DNA from: Glaciihabitans sp. dw_435
Lineage (GTDB): Bacteria; Actinomycetota; Actinomycetes; Actinomycetales; Microbacteriaceae
Reading direction: 5' to 3'
Assembly: GCF_018449675.1 (NCBI RefSeq)
Contig: NZ_JAAVUZ010000011.1
Span: forward strand, 32,942-96,941
Length of the DNA stretch: 64,000 nt
This document shows, piece after piece, positions 1-8,606 of this stretch (the first letter of the stretch is position 1; each line of letters starts with the position of its first letter). The notes beneath the pieces were generated by a model. That model ran no database searches and was not told the origin of the DNA. It was given only the letters and a program-made list of their open reading frames with translations. The position numbers and the translations under genes are program-made.

Positions 1-2
1 GT

Positions 3-1025
3 CCCGCCGATAACTGGAACCACCTGCGCTTCTACCCCGCCGACGGCACGCGAGTCACGGCGCAACCCAGCGGCACGACCTACCAGATCACCGGGGGAGC
101 CGCTCTCCCCGTCGCCGCCCAGCCCGCCTCGGGCGCTGCCGCGGTCGTCATCAGCGACACGACGATGCAGAAGGCGGGAGCGACGGATGCCTCGAGCCCG
201 TGGAGTCACCTGCGTGGCACCATCACGGCACCGAAGCCGACCATCGCCGGCAGCCGTGTCGTCGGGCAGAAGCTGACAGCCCACACCGCGGCGTGGAAGC
301 CGTCGGCCGTCTCCCTCACCTACCAGTGGCGCCGGGACGGCGTCGCCATCTCGAAGGCGACGAAGTCGACGATGACCCTCGCACGCGCCGACATTGGCCA
401 CGTCATTTCGGTGACCGTCGCCGGCAGCAAGACCGGCTTCCGGTCTGCCGGAGCGACGAGCACCGCGACCGTTGCGATCCTCAATGTTCTCGGCGCGTCA
501 CCTGTTCCGACCGTTAAGGGCACTCCCCGGGTCGGCCAGAAGCTCACTGCCGTCACCGGGAAGTGGGCACCCGCGGGCGTCGCGTTCACCTACCAGTGGA
601 AGCGATCGGGTAAGTCGATCCCCGGCGCCACCGCCGCGACCTATACCGTCTCCCAGGCCGACGCGGGCAACCGTCTCACCGTTGCTGTCACCGGCACCCG
701 CACGGGCTACGTTGCGGTAGCCCGGGGGAGCAAACAGACCGCTGTGGTGACCGGAGGCAGGCTGACCGCCGCTGTCCCCACGGTCGCAGGGACGCCGGCC
801 GTCGGCCAGAAGCTCACCGCGGTTGCGGGTGCGTGGACTCCGGCCAGGGTGACGCTGAGCTATCAGTGGAAGCGGGCGGGAGCGGTCATCCGCTCGGCAA
901 CGAAGTCCAGCTATGTGCTGGTCGCCGCCGACCGTGGGAAGCCGATCACCGTCACGATCACGGGTACGAAGAGCGGCTTCACGAAGCTCGCACAAACAAG
1001 TACGGCGACCGCCGCCGTCCGGTAG
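3..1025 (+). CDS. C-terminal part of a secreted or surface protein with three Ig-like repeats (truncated by window edge)
   Basis: The frame is open from the left edge of the window, so the true start lies outside and only the last 340 or so residues are seen. From about position 228 there are three tandem repeats of roughly 90 residues (about 228-500, 501-773 and 774-1022). Each has the same pattern: P-T-(V/I)-x-G, VGQKLTA, W-x-P-(A/S), YQW+R, AT, ADxG, then a (G)xKxGF segment. Such repeats are common at the C-terminus of exported actinobacterial proteins, where they are thought to act as wall-associated or spacer domains. The part before them contains an NWNHLRF segment that I do not recognise as a catalytic domain. 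No sorting signal or C-terminal membrane segment is visible. Function is unknown; surface location is inferred from repeat type. Confidence 0.75.
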   Translation, partial: PADNWNHLRFYPADGTRVTAQPSGTTYQITGGAALPVAAQPASGAAAVVISDTTMQKAGATDASSPWSHLRGTITAPKPTIAGSRVVGQKLTAHTAAWKPSAVSLTYQWRRDGVAISKATKSTMTLARADIGHVISVTVAGSKTGFRSAGATSTATVAILNVLGASPVPTVKGTPRVGQKLTAVTGKWAPAGVAFTYQWKRSGKSIPGATAATYTVSQADAGNRLTVAVTGTRTGYVAVARGSKQTAVVTGGRLTAAVPTVAGTPAVGQKLTAVAGAWTPARVTLSYQWKRAGAVIRSATKSSYVLVAADRGKPITVTITGTKSGFTKLAQTSTATAAVR

Positions 1026-1046
1026 CCACTCGGTGGAGTGGCTACC
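1021..1046. terminator. Stem-loop terminator between convergent genes
   Basis: An 11-base perfect inverted repeat, GGTAGCCACTC / GAGTGGCTACC, with loop GGTG overlaps the stop codon of the Ig-repeat gene and lies before the end of the convergent FMN reductase gene. There is no T-tract, so it is a weak or bidirectional candidate. Confidence 0.55.
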
Positions 1047-1080
1047 GGGCGAGGCGATCGCCGTAGCTCACGCAGGCTGA

Positions 1081-1647
1081 CTACGCCGCGGCAGGGGTCT
1101 CCAGCGCGCGGACGATGCCGTCGACGACGGCCGTCAGCTGTGCGACAACCTCCGCGTCGTCGCGCGGGTGCGTCTCGGCGAAACGGACAACGGATCCGGG
1201 TATCGACAGCGTGACGTCATCGAGGATGGTCGCGCCAGCGATGCCAAACGCCTTGCGGGTCTCGTCCTGGGCCCACACTCCACCGAACTGTCCGTAGGCG
1301 CTGCCGATGACGGCGAGCGGCTTGCCGGACACGCTGCTTGCACCGAACGGGCGTGATGACCAGTCGATCGCGTTCTTCAGAACGGCGGGGATGGTGCCGT
1401 TGTGCTCGGGGGTGAGTACGAGGAGGGCGTCTGCCGCGGACACGGCGGCGCGGAATGTCTCGGCGGCGGCGGGCACGGAGCCTTCGACATCGATGTCTTC
1501 GTTGTAGAAGGGGATGTCGGACAACCCATCGAAGATCGTCAGCGAGACGCCGTCCGCGGAGATCTCCGAGGCCGCGTGGGCGAGCTGGAGGTTGGTGGAG
1601 CCGGCGCGAAGGCTGCCCACGAGAACGAGAACGGAAACGTCTGACAT
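1081..1647 (-). CDS. NADPH-dependent FMN reductase (flavodoxin-like fold)
   Basis: The 188-residue protein has the two signatures of the NADPH-dependent FMN reductase family: an N-terminal phosphate-binding loop GSLRAGSTN (about residues 9-17) and the PEHNGTIPAVLKNAIDW segment that contacts the flavin. Length is normal for the family (about 180-200). It probably reduces FMN, quinones or other electrophiles using NAD(P)H in the cytoplasm. The start at 1647 was chosen because an AAAGGA-type ribosome site lies just upstream and the family signature follows at once; an in-frame extension to 1731 would run into the operator region. It is divergent from a MarR-family gene that begins 101 bases away, so it is probably the regulated target of that repressor. 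Substrate cannot be told from sequence. Confidence 0.85.
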   Translation of the reverse strand: MSDVSVLVLVGSLRAGSTNLQLAHAASEISADGVSLTIFDGLSDIPFYNEDIDVEGSVPAAAETFRAAVSAADALLVLTPEHNGTIPAVLKNAIDWSSRPFGASSVSGKPLAVIGSAYGQFGGVWAQDETRKAFGIAGATILDDVTLSIPGSVVRFAETHPRDDAEVVAQLTAVVDGIVRALETPAAA

Positions 1648-1672
1648 GGAGGTTTTTCCTTTGAATCGAGAT

Positions 1673-1704
1673 ACATCTGTACCTACAGATGTTTGTACAT
1701 ACAA
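1673..1704. promoter_or_regulatory. Candidate MarR operator: two adjacent palindromes
   Basis: The 101-base gap between the divergent FMN reductase and MarR genes holds a perfect 8-base inverted repeat, ACATCTGT-ACCT-ACAGATGT (1673-1692), followed directly by TTGTA-CA-TACAA (1693-1704). Paired palindromes of this size between a MarR gene and its divergent target are the usual operator arrangement. Binding is inferred. Confidence 0.6.
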
Positions 1705-1748
1705 GTGCAACACATCGACGACCCAAAACATGCCGGTAGGGTTCGAGA

Positions 1749-2264
1749 ATGGATCATGATTCGCCCGCGGAGCAGCCGCCCACCGCTCCCGACGCCGCGC
1801 ACTTCGCCGTATGGGCCGATTTCGTGCTCGCGCACACCCGCATCATGCGGCTCATCGAACGAGCCCTGCGGGCCGATCCGGGAGTGACGTGGTCCCAGTA
1901 CGACCTGCTCTACAACCTGATGTCGGCGCCGGAGCAGACGATGACGGTGGGTGAGATTTCTGCCTCGCTCCTCTATAGCAGCGGATCGACGAGCAATCTC
2001 ATCACGTCGATGGGCAAACTGGGCCTCGTGGACAGGACCACGTCCCAGAGCGATCGCCGGGTCATCCAGACGAGCATCACCGACGCCGGACGGGAACTCT
2101 TCACGCGCGCGACATCCGTGGTCCTTCGTATTTCAAAGGACGAGTTCACCGACTTTCTCGGCGCCGACGAATTCGTACCGGTGGCCGCGTTTATGGCCAG
2201 GCTGCGGACGCGCGACAGCCATTTGCGTCATCCGCCCTACGATCTGCCCATCGACCTCGGCTGA
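1749..2264 (+). CDS. MarR-family transcriptional regulator
   Basis: The 171-residue protein has the winged-helix layout of MarR regulators: an N-terminal dimerisation helix, a recognition region around residues 60-100 containing SGSTSNLITSMGKLGLVDR, and the wing with DRR (SQSDRRVIQTSITDAG). This corresponds to the family pattern of a recognition helix ending in L(V/I)xR, followed by the D-x-R wing. Length is typical. It is divergently arranged with an FMN reductase and a pair of palindromes lies between them, so it most likely represses both genes and responds to an electrophile, quinone or phenolic ligand. The ligand is unknown. Confidence 0.85.
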   Translation: MDHDSPAEQPPTAPDAAHFAVWADFVLAHTRIMRLIERALRADPGVTWSQYDLLYNLMSAPEQTMTVGEISASLLYSSGSTSNLITSMGKLGLVDRTTSQSDRRVIQTSITDAGRELFTRATSVVLRISKDEFTDFLGADEFVPVAAFMARLRTRDSHLRHPPYDLPIDLG

Positions 2265-2403
2265 TTCCGTGAACCGGACGGGCCTAAGGTGAGCGGCGTG
2301 TCCCTCCCGCCGCGTGGCGCCGTGGGTGCGTAATGCATAGGATCACCAGTGTGGGCGATGAGTGCCGTCACATTGCAGCTTCAGACCCCGGGGGAAATGA
2401 CGC

Positions 2404-4005
2404 ATGAAGAGCGTTCGTATTGCACGCGTGATCGCCGCCGTCGCGGCATCCATTCTGGTGTGCGCGACGTTCACGGCCGTTGTTCCCGCGCCGTCCGCTT
2501 CTGCCGCCGCACCGGCGACGTCCGGATGGCTGCACACCGATGGTTCGGCCATTCGCACCTCCGCCGGCAAGACTTACATCATCAAGGCAGTCGCCTGGTT
2601 CGGGATGGAAACATCAAACTGTGCCCCGCACGGCCTGTGGCAGATCGGGCTCGACGCCGGCCTCACCACGATCAAGTCGATGGGCTTCAACACGATCAGG
2701 CTGCCGTTCTCGAATGAGTGTCTCGCCGCGACATCCACCAACTCCATCGATTTCTCCCTCAACCCGACGCTGAAGGGTAAGAAGCCGCTGCAGGTGATGG
2801 ATATCTTCATCGCGAAGGCGAAGGCCAAGGGGCTCAACGTCATTCTCGACCGTCACCGCCCCGACTCCGGCGCGCAGTCTGCTCTCTGGTACACGGCGCA
2901 GTGGAGCGAAGCGCGATGGATCGGCGACTGGAAGTCGCTGGCCAAGCGGTACAAGTCGCAGTCCAACGTGATCGGATTCGATCTGCACAACGAGCCGCAC
3001 GGCACCGCATGCTGGGGCTGCGGCAACGCAAAGACTGACTGGCGGGCGGCGGCGAACCGGGCGGGAAACGCCGTTCTCGCCGTGAACCCGAACGTGCTCA
3101 TCATCATCGAGGGTGTCGAGAACCAGTCGACGGGCAGCACCTGGTGGGGTGGTGGCCTCGCCGATGTGCTGGCGAAGCCGGTGAAGCTCGCGGTATCCAA
3201 GCGGGTGGTCTACTCACCCCACGACTACCCCTCCTCGATCTACGCGCAGAAGTGGTTCAGCGCGGCGAACTACCCCAAGAACCTGCCCGGTGTGTGGGAC
3301 AAGAACTGGGGCCTGATTGCCAAGAAGAAGGTCGCGCCGATCCTGCTCGGCGAGTTTGGCAGCAAGCTGGAGACAACCTCGGACAAGCAGTGGATGTCCA
3401 CCCTTGTCACCTATCTGAAGACCACCGGCATGAGCTACGCCTACTGGTCCTTCAACCCGAACAGTGGTGACACGGGGGGACTGCTGAAGGACGACTGGAC
3501 CTCGCTGCAGACAGCGAAGCTCGCCGCCCTCAAACCCCTCCTCGGCACGACGAAGCCTGTGCCGGTCGGTTCGACCAAACCCGTGGCGGTGCCTGCCACC
3601 CCCGCGCCCCCGAACACTCCGTCGACCACGGCTCCCGTAACGCCGGCACCATCGACGACCACCCAGCCCACTCCCGGCGCGTCCAGCGGGAAGTCGGCCG
3701 GAACGGTGGCGGTAGCGGTGACGTGGACTCCGCAAAGCTGGTGGAACGCGGGCTACGTCGTGGGGCTTCAGGTCAGCAGTTCGACCGGCGCGGCTGGGTG
3801 GAGCGTCACCTGGCCCGACCCCAACGTCACCAGCGTTGTCAACGCGTGGGGAATGAGGTGCAGTGTGAAGGTGCGAACCTCCATCACGTGTTCCGGAGAC
3901 GGATGGGCGGCCGCGATGACCCCCGGTGCCAGCAACCAGGTGGGACTTCAGGTGGCATCGAGCCGGGCTCCGTCCGCTCCGAAGCTCACGGTGGCGGCCA
4001 GGTAG
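2404..4005 (+). CDS. Secreted glycoside hydrolase family 5 enzyme with C-terminal CBM2-like domain
   Basis: The 533-residue protein begins with a Sec signal peptide (KSVRIAR, hydrophobic stretch, cleavage near ASA-AAPAT at about residue 37). Residues 40-380 match a GH5 (cellulase A clan) barrel. LHNEPHG supplies the acid/base Glu197 and LLGEFGS the nucleophile Glu317, and an RLPFSNE segment occurs early, as in endoglucanases and related beta-glycanases. A Pro/Thr-rich linker (about 385-430) leads to a Trp-rich C-terminal module of about 100 residues, with VTWTPQSWWNAGYVVGLQV near its start, resembling a family 2 cellulose-binding module. The enzyme probably cleaves beta-1,4-glucans or mannans outside the cell. 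The specific substrate cannot be decided. No neighbouring sugar transporter or CebR-type operator was seen. Confidence 0.85.
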   Translation: MKSVRIARVIAAVAASILVCATFTAVVPAPSASAAAPATSGWLHTDGSAIRTSAGKTYIIKAVAWFGMETSNCAPHGLWQIGLDAGLTTIKSMGFNTIRLPFSNECLAATSTNSIDFSLNPTLKGKKPLQVMDIFIAKAKAKGLNVILDRHRPDSGAQSALWYTAQWSEARWIGDWKSLAKRYKSQSNVIGFDLHNEPHGTACWGCGNAKTDWRAAANRAGNAVLAVNPNVLIIIEGVENQSTGSTWWGGGLADVLAKPVKLAVSKRVVYSPHDYPSSIYAQKWFSAANYPKNLPGVWDKNWGLIAKKKVAPILLGEFGSKLETTSDKQWMSTLVTYLKTTGMSYAYWSFNPNSGDTGGLLKDDWTSLQTAKLAALKPLLGTTKPVPVGSTKPVAVPATPAPPNTPSTTAPVTPAPSTTTQPTPGASSGKSAGTVAVAVTWTPQSWWNAGYVVGLQVSSSTGAAGWSVTWPDPNVTSVVNAWGMRCSVKVRTSITCSGDGWAAAMTPGASNQVGLQVASSRAPSAPKLTVAAR

Positions 4006-4191
4006 TTCCCCGTTTGGGGGTGAGCTGAAAAGTCCTCATCCTCTTCAGCGGTGCCGTCAGGGTGAACTGAGCGGAGACATATTTGCCTCCGACGAGTCGG
4101 GGCGGTCGGGCATACTGATTCCGAGTGCTTCTCGGAATTTGCTTCGGGAGCATGTCGTCCATCGCACGCGTCTTACGTACGAAAGGTCCCC

Positions 4192-5730
4192 ATGCCCACC
4201 GATTTCCTGGTGACAGGCGTCATTCTCGCCGCCGTCGTTGTTGTCATCGTCATCATCGCCATCGTTTTGCTGTCCGGTATCAAGGTCGCCAAACCCGATG
4301 AAGCGATCATCGTCACTTCTCGGCAGAAGACCCTGAAGCCCGGCTCTGCCGAGACCGAGAACGCCGGCCAGCGCGTGGTGTTCGGATCCCGCGTCTTCGT
4401 TAAACCCATCGTTGAGGCCCACTTCAAGCTCAGCCTGCGCAGTCGTCAGCTGAACGTGCAGGCCACCGCCCAGACCCGGGACGCCATCACCATTCGCGTC
4501 AACGCCGTCGCGGTCGTCAAGGTGGGTGGTTCCGAATCCATGGTGAGGGCTGCCGCCCAGCGATTCCTCAACCAGCAGGACCAGATCGAGACCTCCACGG
4601 AAGAGGTGCTCAGCGGCTCGGTGCGCTCCATCGTCGGTCAGCTGACCGTCACCGAGATCATTACCAACCGGTCCGCGCTCCAGGGACAGGTGCTCGAGGC
4701 AGTGCGCGATTCCCTCGACGTGCAGGGCCTTCAGATCGACACGCTCCAGATCAAGGAAATCGACGACGACAACGGCTACATCCGTGACCTGGGTCGTGGA
4801 GAAGCTGCGCGCGTCAAGCAGGTCGCAGAGATCGCGGAGTCCATGTCCCGCCAGGCGTCCGAGGAAGCGCGGATCGGTGCAGAGCAGGCGGTCGCCGAAC
4901 AGCAGCGGAAGCTGGATCTGCGGAACGCCGAGATTCAGAAAGAGACGGACAAGGCCCGGGCCGAGGCATCGGCTGCCAAACCTCTTGCAGATGCGATTGC
5001 GCAGCAGGAGGTCGTGGCGCAGCAGGAGGTCACCGCGGGCAAGCGGGTGGGTCTGCGCAAGCAGGAGCTCGACGCCGAGATTCGCGCCGTGGCCGATGCC
5101 GAGGCATATGCGCTGGAGAAGCGTGCGCAGGCGTCCGGTGCGGCGAGCGTCGCCGCGGCCAACGCCAGCCGCGACAGCCGCAAGTCCGCCGCGGAAGCCG
5201 TCGAGGCCGAAGGTATTTCCGAGCGCAACCGTCGCCGGAGTGCGGCCGAGGCTATCGAGGCAGAGGGCGTTGCCGAGAAGAACCGGCGCATCGCCGCCGC
5301 GGAGGCGCTGCGGGCCGAGGGCGAGGCCGAGGCAAACACCATCCGGGTCAAGGGTGCTGCTGAAGCGGAAGCGACCCGCGCGCAGGCCGACGCCCTCGAG
5401 GAGCGTGCAGACGACCTCCTCCGTCAGCAGGTCATCGGCCAGCTTCCGCAGATCATCCGTGCCGCGTCGGAGCCGCTCGCGGCCATCTCCAATCTCACAA
5501 TCATCTCCTCCGATGGTGCGGGCACGGAGCAGGTCGGTCAGGGCGTCGCATCCCAGCTCGCGACGTCCACGCAGATTGTTCGCGACCTGACGGGAATCGA
5601 CATCGCCGAGATCGTCACGGGACGTGCCACCGGTGACGCCGCGGGCAAGGCAATGTCCACGCCTCGGTCGACAGCGACGAAGGCGCCCGCGACCCCGGCC
5701 CCGACCGCGGGGACTGACGCCACGAAGTAG
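4192..5730 (+). CDS. Flotillin-like SPFH membrane protein
   Basis: The 512-residue protein has one N-terminal transmembrane segment (residues about 6-29), an SPFH/Band 7 domain (about 35-200) and a long Ala/Glu/Arg-rich coiled coil (about 200-410), which is the flotillin layout. Flotillins form oligomeric scaffolds on the inner face of the membrane that organise membrane microdomains. Within the coiled coil, three consecutive 18-residue repeats occur at 332-349, 350-367 and 368-385 (pattern AAEAxxAEGxxExNRR). The tail (about 485-512) is Thr/Ala/Pro-rich and probably disordered. No NfeD partner gene adjoins it, although many bacterial flotillins have one. It stands alone and ends at a strong bidirectional terminator. 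Confidence 0.88.
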   Translation: MPTDFLVTGVILAAVVVVIVIIAIVLLSGIKVAKPDEAIIVTSRQKTLKPGSAETENAGQRVVFGSRVFVKPIVEAHFKLSLRSRQLNVQATAQTRDAITIRVNAVAVVKVGGSESMVRAAAQRFLNQQDQIETSTEEVLSGSVRSIVGQLTVTEIITNRSALQGQVLEAVRDSLDVQGLQIDTLQIKEIDDDNGYIRDLGRGEAARVKQVAEIAESMSRQASEEARIGAEQAVAEQQRKLDLRNAEIQKETDKARAEASAAKPLADAIAQQEVVAQQEVTAGKRVGLRKQELDAEIRAVADAEAYALEKRAQASGAASVAAANASRDSRKSAAEAVEAEGISERNRRRSAAEAIEAEGVAEKNRRIAAAEALRAEGEAEANTIRVKGAAEAEATRAQADALEERADDLLRQQVIGQLPQIIRAASEPLAAISNLTIISSDGAGTEQVGQGVASQLATSTQIVRDLTGIDIAEIVTGRATGDAAGKAMSTPRSTATKAPATPAPTAGTDATK

Positions 5731-5738
5731 CGGTTAAC

Positions 5739-5780
5739 GCAGAAAAGGGGCACTTCCGTGAGGAGGTGCCCCTTTTCTGC
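5739..5780. terminator. Strong bidirectional terminator
   Basis: An 18-base stem, GCAGAAAAGGGGCACTTC paired with GAGGTGCCCCTTTTCTGC (one G-T pair), with a 6-base loop separates the convergent flotillin and TetR genes. A-rich and T-rich arms make it act in both directions. Confidence 0.9.
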
Positions 5781-5803
5781 GGTGTGTGCGTTGCCGCGCG
5801 AGC

Positions 5804-6358
5804 TTAGATCGAGGCGGACTCGCGCAGTCCGAGGAGCTGCATACCCTCATCAACGAGGGTTTCGATGAACTCGTCGGACGCGGGCACCCGGGTCATGAAC
5901 TCGGCGAAGTAGATAGGTCCGACGAGCCGGGTGTACTGCTCCGCGGTGATGGGCGCGACCTCGGCGGTGAACTGGGCGATGCGCGCCTCGCTCATCGCGA
6001 CGAGCGACGCGGATGCCTTGTCGTCCTGGGCGGCGTGGTTCACCAGGGTGGACAGAGCGACGTTGGTGACGGGTTCGTTGATGCCGGTGCGAACCTCGAC
6101 GAGGAAGTGTCGCAGCAGTTCGCGAGGCGACATTCCGGCGAGGTCCGTGGACTCCTGAGAGTTCTGCATGGTCACGGCTTCGCTGATGACCTGCTCGATG
6201 GTGCCCCAGTGCACGTACAGCGTGCGTCGGGAGACCTGGGCTTCCTTCGAGAGGCTGCTGAAGGTCAGGGGCTCGCCACTGCGCTCCATGAGCATGCGTC
6301 GTGCGGTCAGCAGGACGTGCAGGCGCGTTCTAGTTATGCGGGGATCAGTCACTTTCAT
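5804..6358 (-). CDS. TetR-family transcriptional regulator
   Basis: The 184-residue protein has an N-terminal TetR helix-turn-helix: ARRMLMERSGEPLTFSSLSK followed by EAQVSRRTLYVHWGTIEQVI (residues about 19-60), with the usual SRRTLYxHW recognition helix. The remaining 120 residues are a ligand-binding domain without recognisable specificity. It reads away from a 447-base intergenic region that carries a perfect palindrome (6437-6456) about 80 bases upstream of its start, a likely autoregulatory operator. The nearest possible targets are the acyl-CoA ligase upstream on the same strand and the convergent flotillin. Target assignment is inference. Confidence 0.85.
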   Translation of the reverse strand: MKVTDPRITRTRLHVLLTARRMLMERSGEPLTFSSLSKEAQVSRRTLYVHWGTIEQVISEAVTMQNSQESTDLAGMSPRELLRHFLVEVRTGINEPVTNVALSTLVNHAAQDDKASASLVAMSEARIAQFTAEVAPITAEQYTRLVGPIYFAEFMTRVPASDEFIETLVDEGMQLLGLRESASI

Positions 6359-6805
6359 ATTCTATGCGACTCGTATTCTTCGATGCACGCAATACGCCGA
6401 AAGTGCGGGTCAATTGGGTGCAAAAATGGGGTACAAAAGTGAAACCGATTTCACTTCCGTCGACAGGACGGCGGCGGAGAGCGGATGTCCCGTGCGGCCG
6501 CCATTCCCAGCTAATCCTTAGGATTATTTGCAGGTGGGGTGTACAGAGCGGTCCGTTCGCCTCGCATCCGGGCCTCCGCGGGGAGGTGGACCGAACGCTC
6601 GGTTTGCCCCCCATCAGGGGGCAAATGGGGGACAGAGTTGTCTGTACTGTTACAGGCAAGGTGTATCGCAGTTGACCTGGGCGATTTCGACAAATAACCA
6701 TCCCGGTGGGTCGAAAAAGGCGGTTTTGTGTAATTGAGGATCAGCCACGACTGCGGCCGATAGACGGGTTGACGGTCGAGCCGTCCTGCCTGCGACTCGC
6801 GGGTA
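6359..6805. other. 447-base structured intergenic region, no supported gene
   Basis: No open frame here has credible coding features. The stretch holds several inverted repeats: AAGTGAAA/TTTCACTT (6437-6456), TAATCC-TTA-GGATTA (6512-6526), CCTCC-GCGG-GGAGG (6573-6586) inside a larger imperfect fold (about 6557-6600), and TTTGCCCCC-CATCA-GGGGGCAAA (6603-6625). The first is probably an operator. The others could be a small RNA, a leader structure of the TetR gene or the remains of a mobile element. Confidence 0.5.
6437..6456. promoter_or_regulatory. Candidate TetR operator palindrome
   Basis: A perfect 8-base inverted repeat with a 4-base centre, AAGTGAAA-CCGA-TTTCACTT, lies about 80 bases upstream of the TetR start. 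Size and symmetry fit TetR-family operators. Binding is inferred. Confidence 0.5.
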
Positions 6806-8506
6806 TTAGCGGCCCAGCTCGGCGAGGACCAATTCGCGCACGCGGCGACGCTCCACCTTGCCAATGAGCGAGCGGGGCAGTTTGTCGAGGGCGATGACTC
6901 GCTTGGGAACCTTGTAGCCCGCGAGGCGGGTGCGGCAGAAGTCGCGGAGCGCAGCGGAATCGAGCTCGGCGCCGTCTCGCATCACCACCGCGGCGGCGAC
7001 TTCCTCGTCTCCTCCGGGCCGGGGGAGACCGACGACCGCGGCTGCTTCGACATCGGGGTGAGTCACCAGGATTTCCTCCACCTCCGACGGGGAGACGTTG
7101 AAGCCGCCGGTGATGATGATCTCCTTCAGGCGATCAATGACGGTGACAAAGCCATCGGGCGAGACGGTGACTATGTCGCCCGTGCGCAGCCATCCGCCAT
7201 CCAGCAGCGCAGCCGCCGTCTCGGCGGGGCGACCCCAGTACCCCTGGAACACCTGGGGCCCACGAATGAGCAGCTCGCCCGCCTCGCCCTCGGGGCGGTC
7301 AACGGTGGGGTCGGAGGGATCGACGACGCGAATGTCGGTGCTGGGGAAGGGAACGCCCACGGTCCCGGGCCTGCGGCTCGGTCCGATGGGGTTTCCGAGA
7401 GCGATGGGCGAGGCTTCCGTCATGCCATATCCCTCGACCAGGAGGCCGCCGGTGACTTCTTCCCAGCGTTGGACGGTGGCGACAGGCAGCGACATGGCAC
7501 CGGAGATCGCAAACCTGATCGTTGACAGGTCCGCGCCGCGGCGTTCGGCGGCGCGCGACAGCTGCTCGTAGATCGGAGGAACCGCGGGAAGGAACGTCGG
7601 GGGAGACTTCTCGAGCGCGGCGATGACGAGGTCCACGTCGAACTTGGGGAACAACACGAGCTTCGCACCGATGCTCATCGCAAAGGTCAGGCACAGCGTC
7701 ATGCCGTACGCGTGGAACAGCGGCAGCACGCCGTAGAAGTTCTCCTTGCCCAGCTGAAGACCGGGCACCCAGGCGCGGCCCTGCATGGCGTTCGCCCGCA
7801 GGTTGCCGTGGCTGAGGATGGCGCCCTTGGGATTACCGGTCGTGCCGCTGGTGTACTGCAGGAGGGCAACGTCATCGACGGTCGGCCGCGGGTGACGGCG
7901 GGACAAGCGCCTGCCGTCCAGGAGCCGGCTCCAGGTGAAGACGTGGCGGCCCGTGGGGGCGACGGTGAGCGCGGAGCGCATCGAGCGCACCTTCGGCACC
8001 GGCAGCATGAGGCCGAGGCGCTTGCCGAGCGGCATGGCGTCGGTCAGCTTGACGGAGACAAGGCTCTCCAGCTTGATGTCCGCGGGGAAATCGGCGACGG
8101 TGTCGTACATCTTGTCCCACACGATGGCGATGCGCGCCCCGTGGTCTTCGAACTGGTGGCGAAGCTCTCGCGCCGTGTAGAGCGGGTTGTGTTCGATCAC
8201 GATCGCCTTGAGGCGGAGGATCGCATAGAAGGCAACGACGTGCTGCGGGCAGTTGGGCAGCACGAGAGCAACCCTGTCGCCGGCACGCACGCCGAGCTTG
8301 CGCAGGCCCTCGGCCGCGCGGGCGATCTGATCGCCAAGCTCTCCGTAGGTGGTCTCGGCGCCGAAGAACTCGAGCGCTGTCTTGCGCCGATAGCGTCCGA
8401 CGCTGGCGTCCATCATGTCGATCAATGACTCGGTCACCGGCTCGATTTCGTGGGCAACGCCCGGGGCGTAGGCGGCGAGCCAGGGCTTTTCGTCGTAACG
8501 CGTCAT
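6806..8506 (-). CDS. Long-chain fatty-acid--CoA ligase (AMP-forming)
   Basis: The 566-residue protein belongs to the ANL adenylating superfamily. It has the AMP/phosphate-binding loop YTSGTTGNPKGA (about residues 215-226), the VEGYGMTEASP motif, the GELLIRGPQVFQGYW and GWLRTGDI motifs, and the catalytic-lysine region near the C-terminus (KVPKRVIALDKLPRSLIGKVER). It activates a fatty acid to acyl-AMP and then transfers it to CoA, for beta-oxidation or lipid synthesis. Length is normal for FadD proteins. The start at 8506 gives the usual N-terminus before SLIDMMD. It is followed on the same strand by the structured region and a TetR gene, which may regulate it. A second, more diverged acyl-CoA ligase lies at 19733-21553. 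Confidence 0.88.
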   Translation of the reverse strand: MTRYDEKPWLAAYAPGVAHEIEPVTESLIDMMDASVGRYRRKTALEFFGAETTYGELGDQIARAAEGLRKLGVRAGDRVALVLPNCPQHVVAFYAILRLKAIVIEHNPLYTARELRHQFEDHGARIAIVWDKMYDTVADFPADIKLESLVSVKLTDAMPLGKRLGLMLPVPKVRSMRSALTVAPTGRHVFTWSRLLDGRRLSRRHPRPTVDDVALLQYTSGTTGNPKGAILSHGNLRANAMQGRAWVPGLQLGKENFYGVLPLFHAYGMTLCLTFAMSIGAKLVLFPKFDVDLVIAALEKSPPTFLPAVPPIYEQLSRAAERRGADLSTIRFAISGAMSLPVATVQRWEEVTGGLLVEGYGMTEASPIALGNPIGPSRRPGTVGVPFPSTDIRVVDPSDPTVDRPEGEAGELLIRGPQVFQGYWGRPAETAAALLDGGWLRTGDIVTVSPDGFVTVIDRLKEIIITGGFNVSPSEVEEILVTHPDVEAAAVVGLPRPGGDEEVAAAVVMRDGAELDSAALRDFCRTRLAGYKVPKRVIALDKLPRSLIGKVERRRVRELVLAELGR

Positions 8507-8606
8507 GGCGTCCTCTCGGGTTCAGATTCCAGTATCGGGTACGGGCTACGCCGCTAACCGTGCATCTGCCGGGTACACCGCGCAGGGGGTCAGCCGACGA
8601 AGGCGC

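Noticed and set aside
5786..6442. A 218-codon plus-strand frame antisense to the TetR gene
   Set aside because: The minus strand has a clear TetR helix-turn-helix; this frame has none.
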